Shown piece by piece: positions 33,772 to 42,326 of a DNA stretch of 64,000 nucleotides. Within the stretch, counting starts at the first letter, position 1. Each line of letters starts with the position of its first letter. The stretch comes from Saprospiraceae bacterium (lineage in GTDB: Bacteria; Bacteroidota; Bacteroidia; Chitinophagales; Saprospiraceae): contig JAHBTU010000002.1 of assembly GCA_019638455.1 (NCBI GenBank), positions 530,501 through 594,500 on the forward strand, written 5' to 3'. Both the position numbers and the translations under genes were made by a program. The notes beneath the pieces were generated by a model. The model was not told where the DNA came from, made no database searches, and saw only the letters and a list, made by a program, of their open reading frames with translations.

Positions 33772-34197
33772 TTAAGTGCTAATTTTTCGCCGCTCAAGTA
33801 ACAATTGCTCAAACTCGTTAATACTCAACACTTCTATGCGGGGAAACTGAATGTCTTTCAGCACCTTAAAATGACCGTCATTGGTCACGATGAAATCAGC
33901 ATTTCCCGCTACGGCGCAGTCCACAAACTTGTCATCGTCAGGGTCGGAATGAATAAGTTGCCAATGATATGACGGCGTTACAAGTGAGACATTGGGAAAG
34001 TCCACCAGGAAATCCAGTTTCTCTTCCGAAGCATCCAACCCATACTTTTCAACACATTTTTCTAAATATTCAGTCAGAATTTCGTTGCTAACCAATAGTT
34101 CATATTCTTGGTCGAGCAAGGCTTGGAACACCCACCAATATTTGTGCTTGGGAAGCACCGAAACCAAGAAAACATTGGTGTCCGGGACGATGCGCAT
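33772..34197 (-). CDS. PIN-domain toxin
   Basis: 141 residues, the PIN_3 type 'putative toxin, PIN family'. Acidic metal-binding residues: D6 in IVPDTNVFL, a glutamate in EILTEYLEK, and DPDDDKFVDCAVAGNADFIVTNDGHF near the C-terminus. PIN toxins are magnesium-dependent RNases. It begins one base after the stop codon of the upstream small gene, the usual antitoxin-toxin order. Expected to be held inactive by that partner. Confidence 0.85.
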   Translation of the reverse strand: MRIVPDTNVFLVSVLPKHKYWWVFQALLDQEYELLVSNEILTEYLEKCVEKYGLDASEEKLDFLVDFPNVSLVTPSYHWQLIHSDPDDDKFVDCAVAGNADFIVTNDGHFKVLKDIQFPRIEVLSINEFEQLLLERRKIST

Positions 34198-34198
34198 A

Positions 34199-34414
34199 TC
34201 ATTGATTGGTTTCGTTCAACCATCGGTCGAGGTCGTCATCTGTGACACCTTTGGCTTCGGCAGCCTGTGCGACGCGGTCGGTGAATCGCTTTGCGAAAAA
34301 GCGGGCGAGTATTTCCTTGATTTGCAAAAGTTCTTCCTCTGTCGGGTTGAAGGAATACACCTTCAGCAATTCCAACTGCAAGGGGCTGAGTTTTGGGCTG
34401 GCTTGCATTTCCAT
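34199..34414 (-). CDS. Antitoxin partner of the PIN toxin
   Basis: 71 residues from MEMQASPKL; the upstream extension overlaps the promoter and was rejected. The protein is short and helical (SPLQLELLKVYSFNPTEEELLQIKEILARFFAKRFTDRVAQAAEAKGVTDDDLDRWLNE), a pattern repeatedly seen in genes placed directly before PIN_3 toxins in cyanobacteria and Bacteroidota. No classical DNA-binding fold is obvious. Assigned by position and pattern. Confidence 0.7.
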   Translation of the reverse strand: MEMQASPKLSPLQLELLKVYSFNPTEEELLQIKEILARFFAKRFTDRVAQAAEAKGVTDDDLDRWLNETNQ

Positions 34415-34429
34415 AACTTTATTTTTTTG

Positions 34430-34459
34430 CAAAAATAAGTGATTTTCGGGCAATTCAAC
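34430..34459 (-). promoter_or_regulatory. Promoter of the PIN toxin-antitoxin operon
   Basis: Minus strand GTTG, 18 bp, TATTTTTG (exact -7). The -7 box ends 15 bp before the antitoxin start. The RES-Xre operon has the same TATTTTTG box at 35511-35518, at the same distance from its start. Confidence 0.48.
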
Positions 34460-34466
34460 GCTCTAA

Positions 34467-34596
34467 CAGATGGCTGCCAACGCGGCCACGCTTTTTCAAA
34501 AGGAAGTTGCCGAAGCGTCAGCAACGACAAAACCACCGGCAACAACAAGAACGGATGGCCGACGGTGGAGAGGACGGTGGCGACTTTTTTTGTCAT
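34467..34596 (-). pseudogene. 5' fragment of a duplicated PAP2-like gene
   Basis: Translation from 34596 gives MTKKVATVLSTVGHPFLLLPVVLSLLTLRQLPFEKAWP, nearly the same as the start of the intact gene at 33732. A one-base deletion then shifts the frame (proline followed by arginine instead of alanine-leucine-alanine) and similarity ends about 20 bp later. The sequence just before both starts (ACAAACACTCCATGAC on the plus-strand complement) is also shared. This is a partial duplication flanking the PIN module. Confidence 0.83.
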
Positions 34597-34619
34597 GGAG
34601 TGTTTGTTTATTCACACAG

Positions 34620-35078
34620 TTAAGTGAAAAGCCGTGCGTCAAACTCGTAAACTTCTGTTTTTGTGATTTTTATCCTCGAAAAATCTGGGTGAGCAGGATT
34701 CAGCAAATAGTTGAAGTCATTGGGGACGACGGCTGACGGCACTTTCAAAATTGCGGCTTTACCTTCTTTCACAAATCGGTCTCCAATACGCCGCGCCGCC
34801 TCAGAATGTGGGAAAGTGCGCCAATCAAGAGGCAAGTTTTCAGCTGCTACTTCCAAAATTGGCAAGTCATCAGGTATTTCAAGCGTATGTAAAACGTAGT
34901 TGCGAGGCACGTCGCCTTGCTCGGAGTGAACTACAACTTCCAATGTGCAAAGTGAAACCGAGTCGGAAGTATAAAGCAAGGCCACACCCTTGTTATTCCA
35001 ACGCCCGCCAAACAACTCAGCGCCTTTGCCCGAAAGGTCGCCGTTGTATTTTGCCTTGCAGAGCCGAAATACTTTCAT
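34620..35078 (-). CDS. RES-domain toxin
   Basis: 152 residues. RES-family marks: FRLCKAKYNGDLSGKGAELFGGRWNNKGVALLYTS, with the conserved R and the GGRWN motif, SLCTLEVVVHSE, and PSAVVPNDFNYLLNPAHPDFSRI. RES toxins break down NAD+ (or modify a metabolic enzyme as ADP-ribosyl transferases). The start overlaps the stop of the Xre/ParS antitoxin gene by ATGA, typical of type II operons with antitoxin first. Confidence 0.9.
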   Translation of the reverse strand: MKVFRLCKAKYNGDLSGKGAELFGGRWNNKGVALLYTSDSVSLCTLEVVVHSEQGDVPRNYVLHTLEIPDDLPILEVAAENLPLDWRTFPHSEAARRIGDRFVKEGKAAILKVPSAVVPNDFNYLLNPAHPDFSRIKITKTEVYEFDARLFT

Positions 35079-35494
35079 GCGAGGATGCCATATTCGATTC
35101 GACCTAATTCATCCCGCACCAGTTGAATCCCGAATGAGTTGTCCAACAATTCTTTTGGCGCAACGCCGCCGAGTGCGGTGCTTTTAGCGGAAAGCCAGCG
35201 CAGAAAACGCTCTTCATCTTCAAAAACCTCCAGCCCTCTGCGCAAAATCAACAGTATTTCAAGCAGTTGCGCAGAACGGACTCTTCCCAAAGGTTTGCCC
35301 GTCTGCAAGTGTCGCCGCAAGCCGCTTTCCGGGATGTCGAGCAGTTGTGCCCATTCGCGCAAGGTGAAAGGGTCACGGTTGAGCATGGATTGCACAGAGC
35401 CTAAACTCACCCCCTCGCGCGAGGCGGCAATCCAGTCGCGGACGTTTTCTCCAATTTGAAGCGGGGTAGAAGTTGGGCGAGATTGTGTGTCCAT
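35075..35494 (-). CDS. Xre/MbcA/ParS-type antitoxin
   Basis: 139 residues. N-terminal helix-turn-helix (PFTLREWAQLLDIPESGLRRHLQTGKPLG) and C-terminal DUF2384/ParS toxin-binding domain (SAQLLEILLILRRGLEVFEDEERFLRWLSAKSTALGG, PKELLDNSFGIQLVRDELGRIEYGI), the standard partner of RES toxins. It should both block the toxin and repress the operon. An exact TATTTTTG -7 box lies 17 bp upstream (35511-35518, minus). Confidence 0.9.
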   Translation of the reverse strand: MDTQSRPTSTPLQIGENVRDWIAASREGVSLGSVQSMLNRDPFTLREWAQLLDIPESGLRRHLQTGKPLGRVRSAQLLEILLILRRGLEVFEDEERFLRWLSAKSTALGGVAPKELLDNSFGIQLVRDELGRIEYGILA

Positions 35495-35562
35495 GAGTTC
35501 GCTTTTTGTGCAAAAATAGGGGTTTTTCGACAGAGCAGTTCTGCAAACGTATCTGATTGCGT

Positions 35563-36072
35563 CTATGAATTATTTTTTCGCAAACGCGCAAGAATCTCTT
35601 TAAACCTCTGAATGTGATGCCCCATTTGCCTTGATTGCTCTTCATTCATTGCCATCCTGCTAACTGGACTGTGATAGAAAATTTCAATCTCTAAAAGCCT
35701 TGACTCCGCCATCAATAGAGAAACTTCATCTAAAGTGCTGACTGATTCATTCCCGCGCTTTGTCAACTCTTCCAATTTTGTAACAGCAGACAAATTGGCA
35801 TTTTCAACTGCCAACCTTTTCACTTTCCCCAATAAGTCAATGAGAGATTTTGTAATCTCGTTCATATCCTCTTCTGCTCTTTTTGTGCCAAGTAAAAACT
35901 TATCTTTTTCTCTGGAAAAACGAGATTTCAAAAGCGTCAGTTGGTCCGACATTTCATTGTCTTTGAGTTTTTCAACAAAATCACCTAAAACCAAAAACGC
36001 TTCATCAAGGTTAGCATCCCCAATTAAAGTTTGAATGATTTTACATTGTTTATCAATTAGGTAGGTATCCAT
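35563..36072 (-). CDS. Small helical protein with effector-associated-domain (EAD11-like) N-terminus
   Basis: 169 residues, cytosolic. Residues 5-80 (CKIIQTLIGDANLDEAFLVLGDFVEKL, LTLLKSRFSREKDKFLLGTKRAEEDMNEITKSLIDLLG) follow the pattern of EAD11: a short helix pair with LI-x-G-N/A and an AL-x-L helix, then a helix with R-x(4)-K, G-T/L and an N/E-x-I-x-x-LL-x-LL end. EADs are adaptor domains, usually fused to NTPases or proteases in conflict systems; a stand-alone one would act as the bridging half. The C-terminal half is a second helical region without motif. It neighbours two toxin-antitoxin pairs. The assignment is by eye. Confidence 0.55.
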   Translation of the reverse strand: MDTYLIDKQCKIIQTLIGDANLDEAFLVLGDFVEKLKDNEMSDQLTLLKSRFSREKDKFLLGTKRAEEDMNEITKSLIDLLGKVKRLAVENANLSAVTKLEELTKRGNESVSTLDEVSLLMAESRLLEIEIFYHSPVSRMAMNEEQSRQMGHHIQRFKEILARLRKNNS

Positions 36073-36129
36073 AGCAATGATTGGGTTTTGGAAAAGTTTA
36101 CCCCAAAAATCCTTGTTAGCGATTCCAGT

Positions 36130-38496
36130 TCAATTCCTCAACGGCTTCCCATTCTCCAGCATAAACTGAATCCTTTCCAGCGTCTTCTGCTCGCCGCAAA
36201 GCGAGAGGAACATCTCGCGCTCAATATCCAGCAGGTATTGCTCGCTCACCGTCTGCGGGCTGGTGAGGTCGCCGCCGCAGAGGACGTAGGCCACTTTTTG
36301 GGCGATTTTGATGTCGTGTTCGCTGGCGTAATGGCCGAGTTTCAGGGAGTGCGCAGCGATGTAGAGCGCGCCGAGACCCGTGCGGCCCAACACGTACACG
36401 TCTTTGCGGGGGATGGGCTTCACATAGTCGGCGGCGAGTTCTAGCACTTTCTTTTTGGCCTCGCTGATGTTGCGGGCGGCGTTGTGGACGACCGAATCTT
36501 TCGTCGGCAGCAGGTAGCCGTAGTTGAAAGCCTCGTAGGCCGAAGTGGCGACCTGCGCGGTGGCGATAGTTTTGAATTTGTCAATCAGGCGCGGAATCTG
36601 TACATCGCCCTCTTTCGAGATTTCGTCGGAGAGGCGCACGGCAAATTCCTTCGTGCCGCCGCCGCCGGGGATAATGCCCACGCCGACTTCCACGAGGCCG
36701 ATGTAACTTTCGGCAGCCGCCACCACCGCATCGGCGTGCATCGAAAATTCGCAGCCACCGCCGAAGACGTAGCCCTGCGTCGCCATCACCACAGGCACAG
36801 CCGAGTAGCGAATCCGCATCGAAGTTTGCTGGAAAATATTGACCGCCATATTCAGTTCGTCCCATTCCTGTTGGTAAGCCATCATCGCAATCATCATCAG
36901 GTTGGCGCCGACGGTGAAGTTCTGGGCGTTGTTGCCGATAACCATGCCTTTCCAGCCTTGTTCTTCGGCGATTTGAATCGAGTCGTTGATGCCTCGCAAA
37001 ATGCCTTCGCCGATGGCGTTCATTTTGGAGTGAAATTCGAGACACAAAACGCCGTCGCCGATGTCGTGCAAAGTACATTCGGCGTTCGAGTAAACGGGCT
37101 TGTTCGAGCGATAAGTGTCGAGGATGATAAAGGCCTCGCCGCCGGGGAGGGGTTCGTATTTTTTGCTGGTGGGATTGTAACAAAGGCGCTGACCGTTTTC
37201 GACTTTGTAAAAAGAATTATGCCCTGCGGCAATCATGTCTTTCACCCATGTGGCAATCTTTTCTCCTTGTTTTTCAGCGAGTTCTGCGCCTGCTGAAACG
37301 CCGACCATGTCCCAATACTGGAATGGCCCGACCTCCCAGGCAAAGCCCGCGCGGAGCGCATCGTCCACCGCATAAACGGTGTCGGAAATTTCCGGGACGC
37401 GGTTGGAGACGTAGGCGAACAGGCCGAGGAAAGAGCGTTGCAAGAATTGCGCCCCCTTGTCGTCGGCTTTAAAAACGGCCTTGATGCGGCGGGGTAGTTC
37501 GTCAATTTGTTTGGTCGTTTCGAGGATGGGCAGCTTCTCTTTTTGGCTGGGGGCGTACTCGAGGGTTTCGAGGTTTAGAGCCAAAATCACGGGGCGGCCC
37601 TTCGCGTCTTTTTCCGCCGTTTTTTTGTAAAAACCCTGACCCGATTTGTTTCCGAAAAACTTGTTCTCGACGAGGAAGTTCAAAAATTTCGGCACTTCCA
37701 TTTTTGAAATTTGCTCGTCGGGCGCGTTTTGCTTCATCCCGTTGATGACGTGAACGGCAGTGTCCATGCCGACCAAATCGGCGAGGCGGAAAGTGCCGGT
37801 TTTCGGGCGACCGATGGCCGGGCCGGTGAGCGCGTCCACCGTATCTATGCCGACACCGAGTTCGTGGGTGAGTTGGAAGATTTTTGCCATCGCATACACA
37901 CCGACGCGGTTGGCGATGAAAGCGGGCGTGTCTTTGCACAGCACGGTTTGTTTGCCCAAAATCACGTCGCCGTAGTGCATAAAGAACTCTGTCACAGCCG
38001 GGTCGGTGTCGGGCGTGGGGATGATTTCGAGCAGGCGCATATAGCGCACCGGGTTGAAAAAGTGGGTGCCGCAAAAGTTCTTTTTGAAGTCGTCGCTGCG
38101 GCCCTCGGCCATCAGATGGATGGGGATGCCGGAGGTGTTGGATGTGACGAGCGAGCCTTTGGCACGGTATTTTTCTACCTTTTCAAAAATCTGCTTTTTG
38201 ATGTCGAGGCGCTCCACCACGACTTCGATTATCCAGTCGCAGTCTTTTATTTTCGGAAAGTCATCGTCGAAATTGCCGACCGTGATGCGCGAGGCGAATT
38301 TGTTGTCGTAAAACGGCGCGGGTTTGGCTTTCAAGGCTGTTTGAAGCGAATCGGAAGCAATCTTATTTTTGTTGCCTTCCGTGGCGAGGTCGAGCAGGAG
38401 GACTTCGAGGCCGCAGCCTGCGAGGTGGGCGGCGATGCCGGTTCCCATGAGGCCGGAGCCGAGGACGGCGACTTTGCTGATGCGTTTGTTGAGCAT
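36130..38496 (-). CDS. fadN: 3-hydroxyacyl-CoA dehydrogenase / enoyl-CoA hydratase (FadN-like)
   Basis: 788 residues from MLNKRISKVAVLGSGLMGTGIAAHLAGCG, an NAD-binding fold. The dehydrogenase half follows (NTSGIPIHLMAEG, FCGTHFFNPVRYMRLLEIIP, TPAFIANRVG), then a crotonase half (LEFHSKMNAIGEGI, GANLMMI, GYVFGGGCEFSMHADAVVAAAESYIGLVEVGVGIIPGGGGTKEF). This order is that of Bacillus FadN, not E. coli FadB. It carries out two steps of fatty-acid beta-oxidation. The ORF is open 14 codons more, but these are encoded by an AGGATTT-type intergenic repeat. No thiolase (fadA) follows, so the set is incomplete here. Confidence 0.92.
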   Translation of the reverse strand: MLNKRISKVAVLGSGLMGTGIAAHLAGCGLEVLLLDLATEGNKNKIASDSLQTALKAKPAPFYDNKFASRITVGNFDDDFPKIKDCDWIIEVVVERLDIKKQIFEKVEKYRAKGSLVTSNTSGIPIHLMAEGRSDDFKKNFCGTHFFNPVRYMRLLEIIPTPDTDPAVTEFFMHYGDVILGKQTVLCKDTPAFIANRVGVYAMAKIFQLTHELGVGIDTVDALTGPAIGRPKTGTFRLADLVGMDTAVHVINGMKQNAPDEQISKMEVPKFLNFLVENKFFGNKSGQGFYKKTAEKDAKGRPVILALNLETLEYAPSQKEKLPILETTKQIDELPRRIKAVFKADDKGAQFLQRSFLGLFAYVSNRVPEISDTVYAVDDALRAGFAWEVGPFQYWDMVGVSAGAELAEKQGEKIATWVKDMIAAGHNSFYKVENGQRLCYNPTSKKYEPLPGGEAFIILDTYRSNKPVYSNAECTLHDIGDGVLCLEFHSKMNAIGEGILRGINDSIQIAEEQGWKGMVIGNNAQNFTVGANLMMIAMMAYQQEWDELNMAVNIFQQTSMRIRYSAVPVVMATQGYVFGGGCEFSMHADAVVAAAESYIGLVEVGVGIIPGGGGTKEFAVRLSDEISKEGDVQIPRLIDKFKTIATAQVATSAYEAFNYGYLLPTKDSVVHNAARNISEAKKKVLELAADYVKPIPRKDVYVLGRTGLGALYIAAHSLKLGHYASEHDIKIAQKVAYVLCGGDLTSPQTVSEQYLLDIEREMFLSLCGEQKTLERIQFMLENGKPLRN

Positions 38497-38500
38497 TTTT

Positions 38501-38526
38501 GGACAGGATTTACAGGATTTGCAGGA
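38501..38526 (-). repeat. Short intergenic repeat of the GACAGGATTTACAGGATT type
   Basis: GGACAGGATTTACAGGATTT plus GCAGGA, two to three copies of a 9-bp unit, directly upstream of the fadN-like start. The same sequence, inverted, is at 48754-48780. This type is common in Bacteroidota gaps. It reads as K-S-C codons in frame, which explains the false extension. Confidence 0.7.
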
Positions 38527-38697
38527 CGGGGATTTCATCCTGAAAACGCTGTTTAGGAGAAAATTTGAGCAAGCGAAAATTCGTTGGGCGAAGGTAGGTA
38601 ATTCACGCGCTTTCCAAAATCACTTTTCCCCTACATTCGCCCTGCTTTTGCTGGGTCTTCGGCGAGCAATTATTTCCATTCACCTCCCCTTCTTGTT

Positions 38698-40101
38698 ATG
38701 GAGCGCATCAGCGTTTTCGACATTTTCAAAATTGGCATAGGGCCTTCGAGTTCGCACACGATGGGGCCTTGGCGCGCCGCGCAGCGTTTTTTAAGAGAAA
38801 TCAATTTGAGGCAAGTTGCTTCCGTCCAAGTGGAGCTCTATGGCTCGCTTGCAAAAACGGGCAAAGGACATGGCACCGACCTCGCCGTGTTGCTTGGGCT
38901 GAATGGCGACGACCCGGTGACGATTCCTGTAGAGGATGTGTCCGCGAATTTTGAGCAAATTCACCGGAGCAAGAAGATTCGCTTGGGAGGCCAGTGCGAC
39001 GTGCCGTTCGACCCTGAGCGCGACGTGGTTTTTCACTTTGGCCAGACCTTGCCATATCATGCCAACGGCCTCATTTTCAGGGCTTATTATCATAACGGGG
39101 AAGGCGAGAGCCACACCTATTATTCTGTGGGCGGTGGGTTTGTGGTGAAAGAAGGGGAGCAAAATCAAGGCTCCGACACCCATTTGCCTTTTCCTATTGA
39201 CCGAGGGGAGGAGCTGCGCCAATGGTGTGTGCAGGAGGAGCAAAATATTTCTGACATCGTGTTTCGGAATGAGCTTGTTTGGCGTTCGCCGGAGCAGATT
39301 CGCGCGGATTTGCTCAACATCTGGCAGGTGATGAGGGATTGTATTTTCAAAGGATGCCACACCGACGGGGTGTTGCCCGGCGGACTTGATGTGGCCCGTC
39401 GCGCCGCACCGTTGAGTCACAAATTATTGAAAGACAGACCCTACCGCAGTGTGGAAGATTGGATTTTTCAAATCAGCCGGGGCGGGCACACTTTTCAGGA
39501 AACGCTCAAATGGGTCAGTTGCTTCGCGTTGGCGGTGAATGAGGAAAATGCCGCTTTTGGGCGAGTGGTGACCGCTCCGACCAATGGTGCGGCGGGCGTT
39601 ATTCCTGCCGTGCTGATGTACCATGTTTGTTTCAGCGACCTTTTTCAGGGCGATGCCGATATTGTGAAGTTTCTTTTGACGGCGGGTGAGTTGGGCAGCA
39701 TTTTCAAAAAAGGAGCGACGATTTCTGCGGCCATGGGGGGATGTCAGGCAGAAATTGGGGTGTCGTCCGCGATGGCAGCGGGCGCATTGACCGAGTGCCT
39801 GGGCGGCTCTTACGCACAAGCGATGATGGCGGCTGAAATCGCGATGGAGCACCACCTTGGCATGACGTGCGACCCCATCGGCGGCCTTGTGCAGATTCCT
39901 TGCATCGAGCGCAACACGATGGGCGCTATCAAGGCCATCACCGCTAGTCAAATTGCCCTCGAAAGCGACCCCTCGAAAGCCAAAGTCAGCCTCGACGCGG
40001 TCATCAAAACGATGAAGGAGACGGCTGCCGACATGAACACAAAGTACAAGGAAACGGCTGACGGCGGGTTGGCGGTGTCGGTGAATTTGGTGGAGTGCTA
40101 A
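38698..40101 (+). CDS. sdaA: L-serine ammonia-lyase, iron-sulfur type
   Basis: Converts L-serine to pyruvate and ammonia with a [4Fe-4S] cluster. 467 residues, single-chain form with beta domain first: [25 protein letters not shown], then [11 protein letters not shown] and the alpha domain [46 protein letters not shown]. Cluster cysteines lie in [43 protein letters not shown] and the catalytic region. Its end overlaps the convergent rluA gene by 4 bp. Confidence 0.95.
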   Translation: MERISVFDIFKIGIGPSSSHTMGPWRAAQRFLREINLRQVASVQVELYGSLAKTGKGHGTDLAVLLGLNGDDPVTIPVEDVSANFEQIHRSKKIRLGGQCDVPFDPERDVVFHFGQTLPYHANGLIFRAYYHNGEGESHTYYSVGGGFVVKEGEQNQGSDTHLPFPIDRGEELRQWCVQEEQNISDIVFRNELVWRSPEQIRADLLNIWQVMRDCIFKGCHTDGVLPGGLDVARRAAPLSHKLLKDRPYRSVEDWIFQISRGGHTFQETLKWVSCFALAVNEENAAFGRVVTAPTNGAAGVIPAVLMYHVCFSDLFQGDADIVKFLLTAGELGSIFKKGATISAAMGGCQAEIGVSSAMAAGALTECLGGSYAQAMMAAEIAMEHHLGMTCDPIGGLVQIPCIERNTMGAIKAITASQIALESDPSKAKVSLDAVIKTMKETAADMNTKYKETADGGLAVSVNLVEC

Positions 40102-40811
40102 TCGCTGTCAAGCAAGGCCGACCAAACCGGGTCGGAAGCGGCGGGCTTGGCCACCAGATTTATCTCCTCGCCCGACACGGGGTGCCGGAATGCCAGTTTC
40201 CACGCATGAAGATGGATGGAGCGGTCGCGATTGCCACGCCGGAATCCGTACTTGACATCTCCTTTTATGGGGCATCCGATGGCGGCCAGCTGCGCCCTAA
40301 TCTGGTGATGCCGCCCCGTTATCAACTCTATTTCGAGCAAATGATACCGTTCGCTGCTGCCTACAAGTCGGTAGCGGAGCTCCGCTCGTTCGGCGCGGGA
40401 GTCTGATTCAGTCGTGACAACACTGATGTTTTTTGCCTCGTTTTTTCTAAGAAAATGAACGAGGGTGCCCTCTGTGGTGGGCGGCATATTTTGAACGACC
40501 GCCAGATAGGTTTTCACTACCGAGCGGCCGCGAAACTGTTCTGTGAGTGCCGCCATAGCCGATTTTGTTTTGGCAAAAACCACCACCCCGCTCACAGGGC
40601 GGTCGAGGCGATGCGCCAAATGAAGCGGCTGCCGACAGTATGACTCTGCCTGTGCTTGCAGCGGCACATCGCCCGTTTTGTCGGGTTGCACCGCAGTGCC
40701 CGGTGGTTTATTCAGGACAATGAGTTGGTGGTCTTTATACAGAATGTCGAGCATGAGCAGCGAGTGGTAAGGGGAATGGCGAAGTGACGGTATGTCCTGT
40801 GGGCGCGTCAT
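40098..40811 (-). CDS. RluA-family pseudouridine synthase
   Basis: 237 residues. Catalytic motif [20 protein letters not shown] with the active aspartate in [19 protein letters not shown] and [26 protein letters not shown] are the other family blocks. No S4 domain, as in the RluA/TruC subgroup. It modifies a uridine in rRNA or tRNA. The start at 40811 overlaps the stop of the small upstream gene (ATGA), which suggests coupled translation and a 19-residue N-terminal extension before the conserved MLDILYKD. Confidence 0.92.
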   Translation of the reverse strand: MTRPQDIPSLRHSPYHSLLMLDILYKDHQLIVLNKPPGTAVQPDKTGDVPLQAQAESYCRQPLHLAHRLDRPVSGVVVFAKTKSAMAALTEQFRGRSVVKTYLAVVQNMPPTTEGTLVHFLRKNEAKNISVVTTESDSRAERAELRYRLVGSSERYHLLEIELITGRHHQIRAQLAAIGCPIKGDVKYGFRRGNRDRSIHLHAWKLAFRHPVSGEEINLVAKPAASDPVWSALLDSD

Positions 40812-41002
40812 TTTATTTCTTCGTAATCAATGTATTCTCCGTCGTCTTCAGGACGGGTCTTTTGCACATTGTGATGTTGCGCGTGGAAAGTTGGCGGCGG
40901 CGGCGGGGGAGCCTGACGTGGCCTTGGCGGGAAAAGCATGGGGCGCAGTGCTTGATAAAGCCATACGATTGCCAACAGAGTGAAAAGCCATTTTAAAAGC
41001 AT
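40808..41002 (-). CDS. Small membrane protein, DUF4834-like
   Basis: 64 residues. One membrane helix (LLKWLFTLLAIVWLYQAL), then a proline-rich linker (PPRPRQAPPPPPPTF) and an acidic end ([14 protein letters not shown]). This is the pattern of the DUF4834 family, conserved in Bacteroidota, with the EYIDYEEI end typical. Coupled to rluA through ATGA. Function unknown. Confidence 0.7.
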   Translation of the reverse strand: MLLKWLFTLLAIVWLYQALRPMLFPPRPRQAPPPPPPTFHAQHHNVQKTRPEDDGEYIDYEEIK

Positions 41003-41149
41003 GAGCGGTTGTTGATAGTTTTATATCCGAATTAGGGGTTGAAGTTCTTTAATGTCTGATATTCAAGCATTCGCTCGAGAGATGATTTGAAATCACCGCC
41101 TGAATAGGACACGTTTTCGGTATTTTGTCTCAACCCCCGATTCGCGTTT

Positions 41150-41256
41150 TATCCTTGATTCGCAAGGATTTGTCAGATGACCATGATTGATGTCCCTGAT
41201 TTTGAACAGATTGCGCTTTTAGCCATGCCCAAAACCTAACGGAGCGAAGTATATAC
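41150..41256 (+). repeat. Dispersed palindrome-ended repeat, family A, copy 3
   Basis: Same orientation as copies 1 and 4: CCTTGATTCGCAAGGATTTG at the left, ATTTTGAACAGATTGCGCTT and AGCCATGCCCAAAACC in the middle, GGAGCGAAGTATATA at the right. It lies in the 282-bp gap between the DUF4834 gene and the EamA transporter; the remainder of the gap shows nothing. Confidence 0.75.
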
Positions 41257-41284
41257 CCTTTTTAAGCGTGTCCCATTCACGCAG

Positions 41285-42178
41285 CTATTGTTCGTTCGAG
41301 AATTTCTTTTTCAAAAACGGATGCCCGAACACAGCCAATATGATGATAAGCACACCATAATAAAACCCCGGGCTTAGGTCTTTATGCTCATGGAATAGCA
41401 CTGCTGCCAGTAAAACGCCATAAACGGGTTCGAGGTTGATGGTAAGATTGGTGGCAAACGCGGAAATGTGGCGCATGGCCAGCAACGTAAGGTAATAAGG
41501 GAGCAACGTGCACACCCATGCCAACACACCCAGCCATGCCCAATCCCAACGCGCTGGCATCACCGTCAGTTCGGGGGTGTGGGCCAAGGCAAAAGGCAGC
41601 GAGAGAGAAGTCACCACCAGCCCTCCGAAGAGTTCCACGAAACTCATCACCAAAGGTGGGGGCGGCGTTTTTTCTTCCAAAATTTTTTTATTCAATGCCG
41701 TAAAAACGGCAGCGAGCAAGGCTCCCAAAATGCCAACGGCAAAACCCAGCCGCATTGTCCAATCAATGTGGCCCACCACCAAGGCCATGCCCGGCAGGAT
41801 GAAAATGCCGAGCGCGAGCTCGTACCACTTCACCTTTTGTCGCAACAGCCATGGCTCGGTCAGGGCCGCGAAGAACGAGGTGGTGGCCATGGAAGCAACG
41901 GCCACCGATGCATTGGCGATTTTGATGGCACCGTAGAAACACAGCCAATGGATACCAACCAAAACACCCACGCCCAACAAACGCAGAAACATCGCGCGTG
42001 TCAGCCCCAATATGTGCTTGAAGGGAAGCAGCAAAATCAACGTGACGCAGCAAATCAACACCCGCCACCACACCAATGGCAACGCTTGCAACGAAATCAA
42101 CTTGCCCAAAATAGCTGTGAAACCCCAAATAAGGACGCAAAAATGCAGATAGAGGTAGGCGCGGAGCTTATCAGTCAT
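41285..42178 (-). CDS. EamA/DMT-family transporter
   Basis: 297 residues from MTDKLRAYLYLHFCVLIWGFTAILGKLISL. About ten membrane helices in two repeated halves (EamA repeats): WWRVLICCVTLILLLPF, FYGAIKIANASVAVASMATTSFFAALTEPWLL in the first; GVLAWVCTLLPYYLTLLAMRHISAFATNLTINLEPVYGVLLAAVLFHE in the second. The usual last motif (LEP...HE) is present. Substrate unknown, probably an amino acid or metabolite exporter. The start is set by the promoter just upstream; the open frame further upstream overlaps hemA. Confidence 0.9.
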   Translation of the reverse strand: MTDKLRAYLYLHFCVLIWGFTAILGKLISLQALPLVWWRVLICCVTLILLLPFKHILGLTRAMFLRLLGVGVLVGIHWLCFYGAIKIANASVAVASMATTSFFAALTEPWLLRQKVKWYELALGIFILPGMALVVGHIDWTMRLGFAVGILGALLAAVFTALNKKILEEKTPPPPLVMSFVELFGGLVVTSLSLPFALAHTPELTVMPARWDWAWLGVLAWVCTLLPYYLTLLAMRHISAFATNLTINLEPVYGVLLAAVLFHEHKDLSPGFYYGVLIIILAVFGHPFLKKKFSNEQ

Positions 42179-42183
42179 GGCCG

Positions 42184-42217
42184 CAAAGGTAGCGCAGCCG
42201 TTTAGACGCTTTCCAAA
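42184..42217 (-). promoter_or_regulatory. Promoter of the EamA gene, predicting a leaderless mRNA
   Basis: On the minus strand TTTG (42214-42217), 22 bp, TACCTTTG (42184-42191), an exact -33/-7 pair. The -7 box ends 5 bp before the ATG, the same spacing as at the MarR-GNAT gene. Confidence 0.58.
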
Positions 42218-42326
42218 TTTCTTGCCCGCCCGCCCGTTGACAATGGTGTGACAGTGGACTGCAACCTCGCCTACTACTTTTACGTCAATTTTGAGAAATA
42301 CACCCTCGACAATCTGAACAAAAGCC

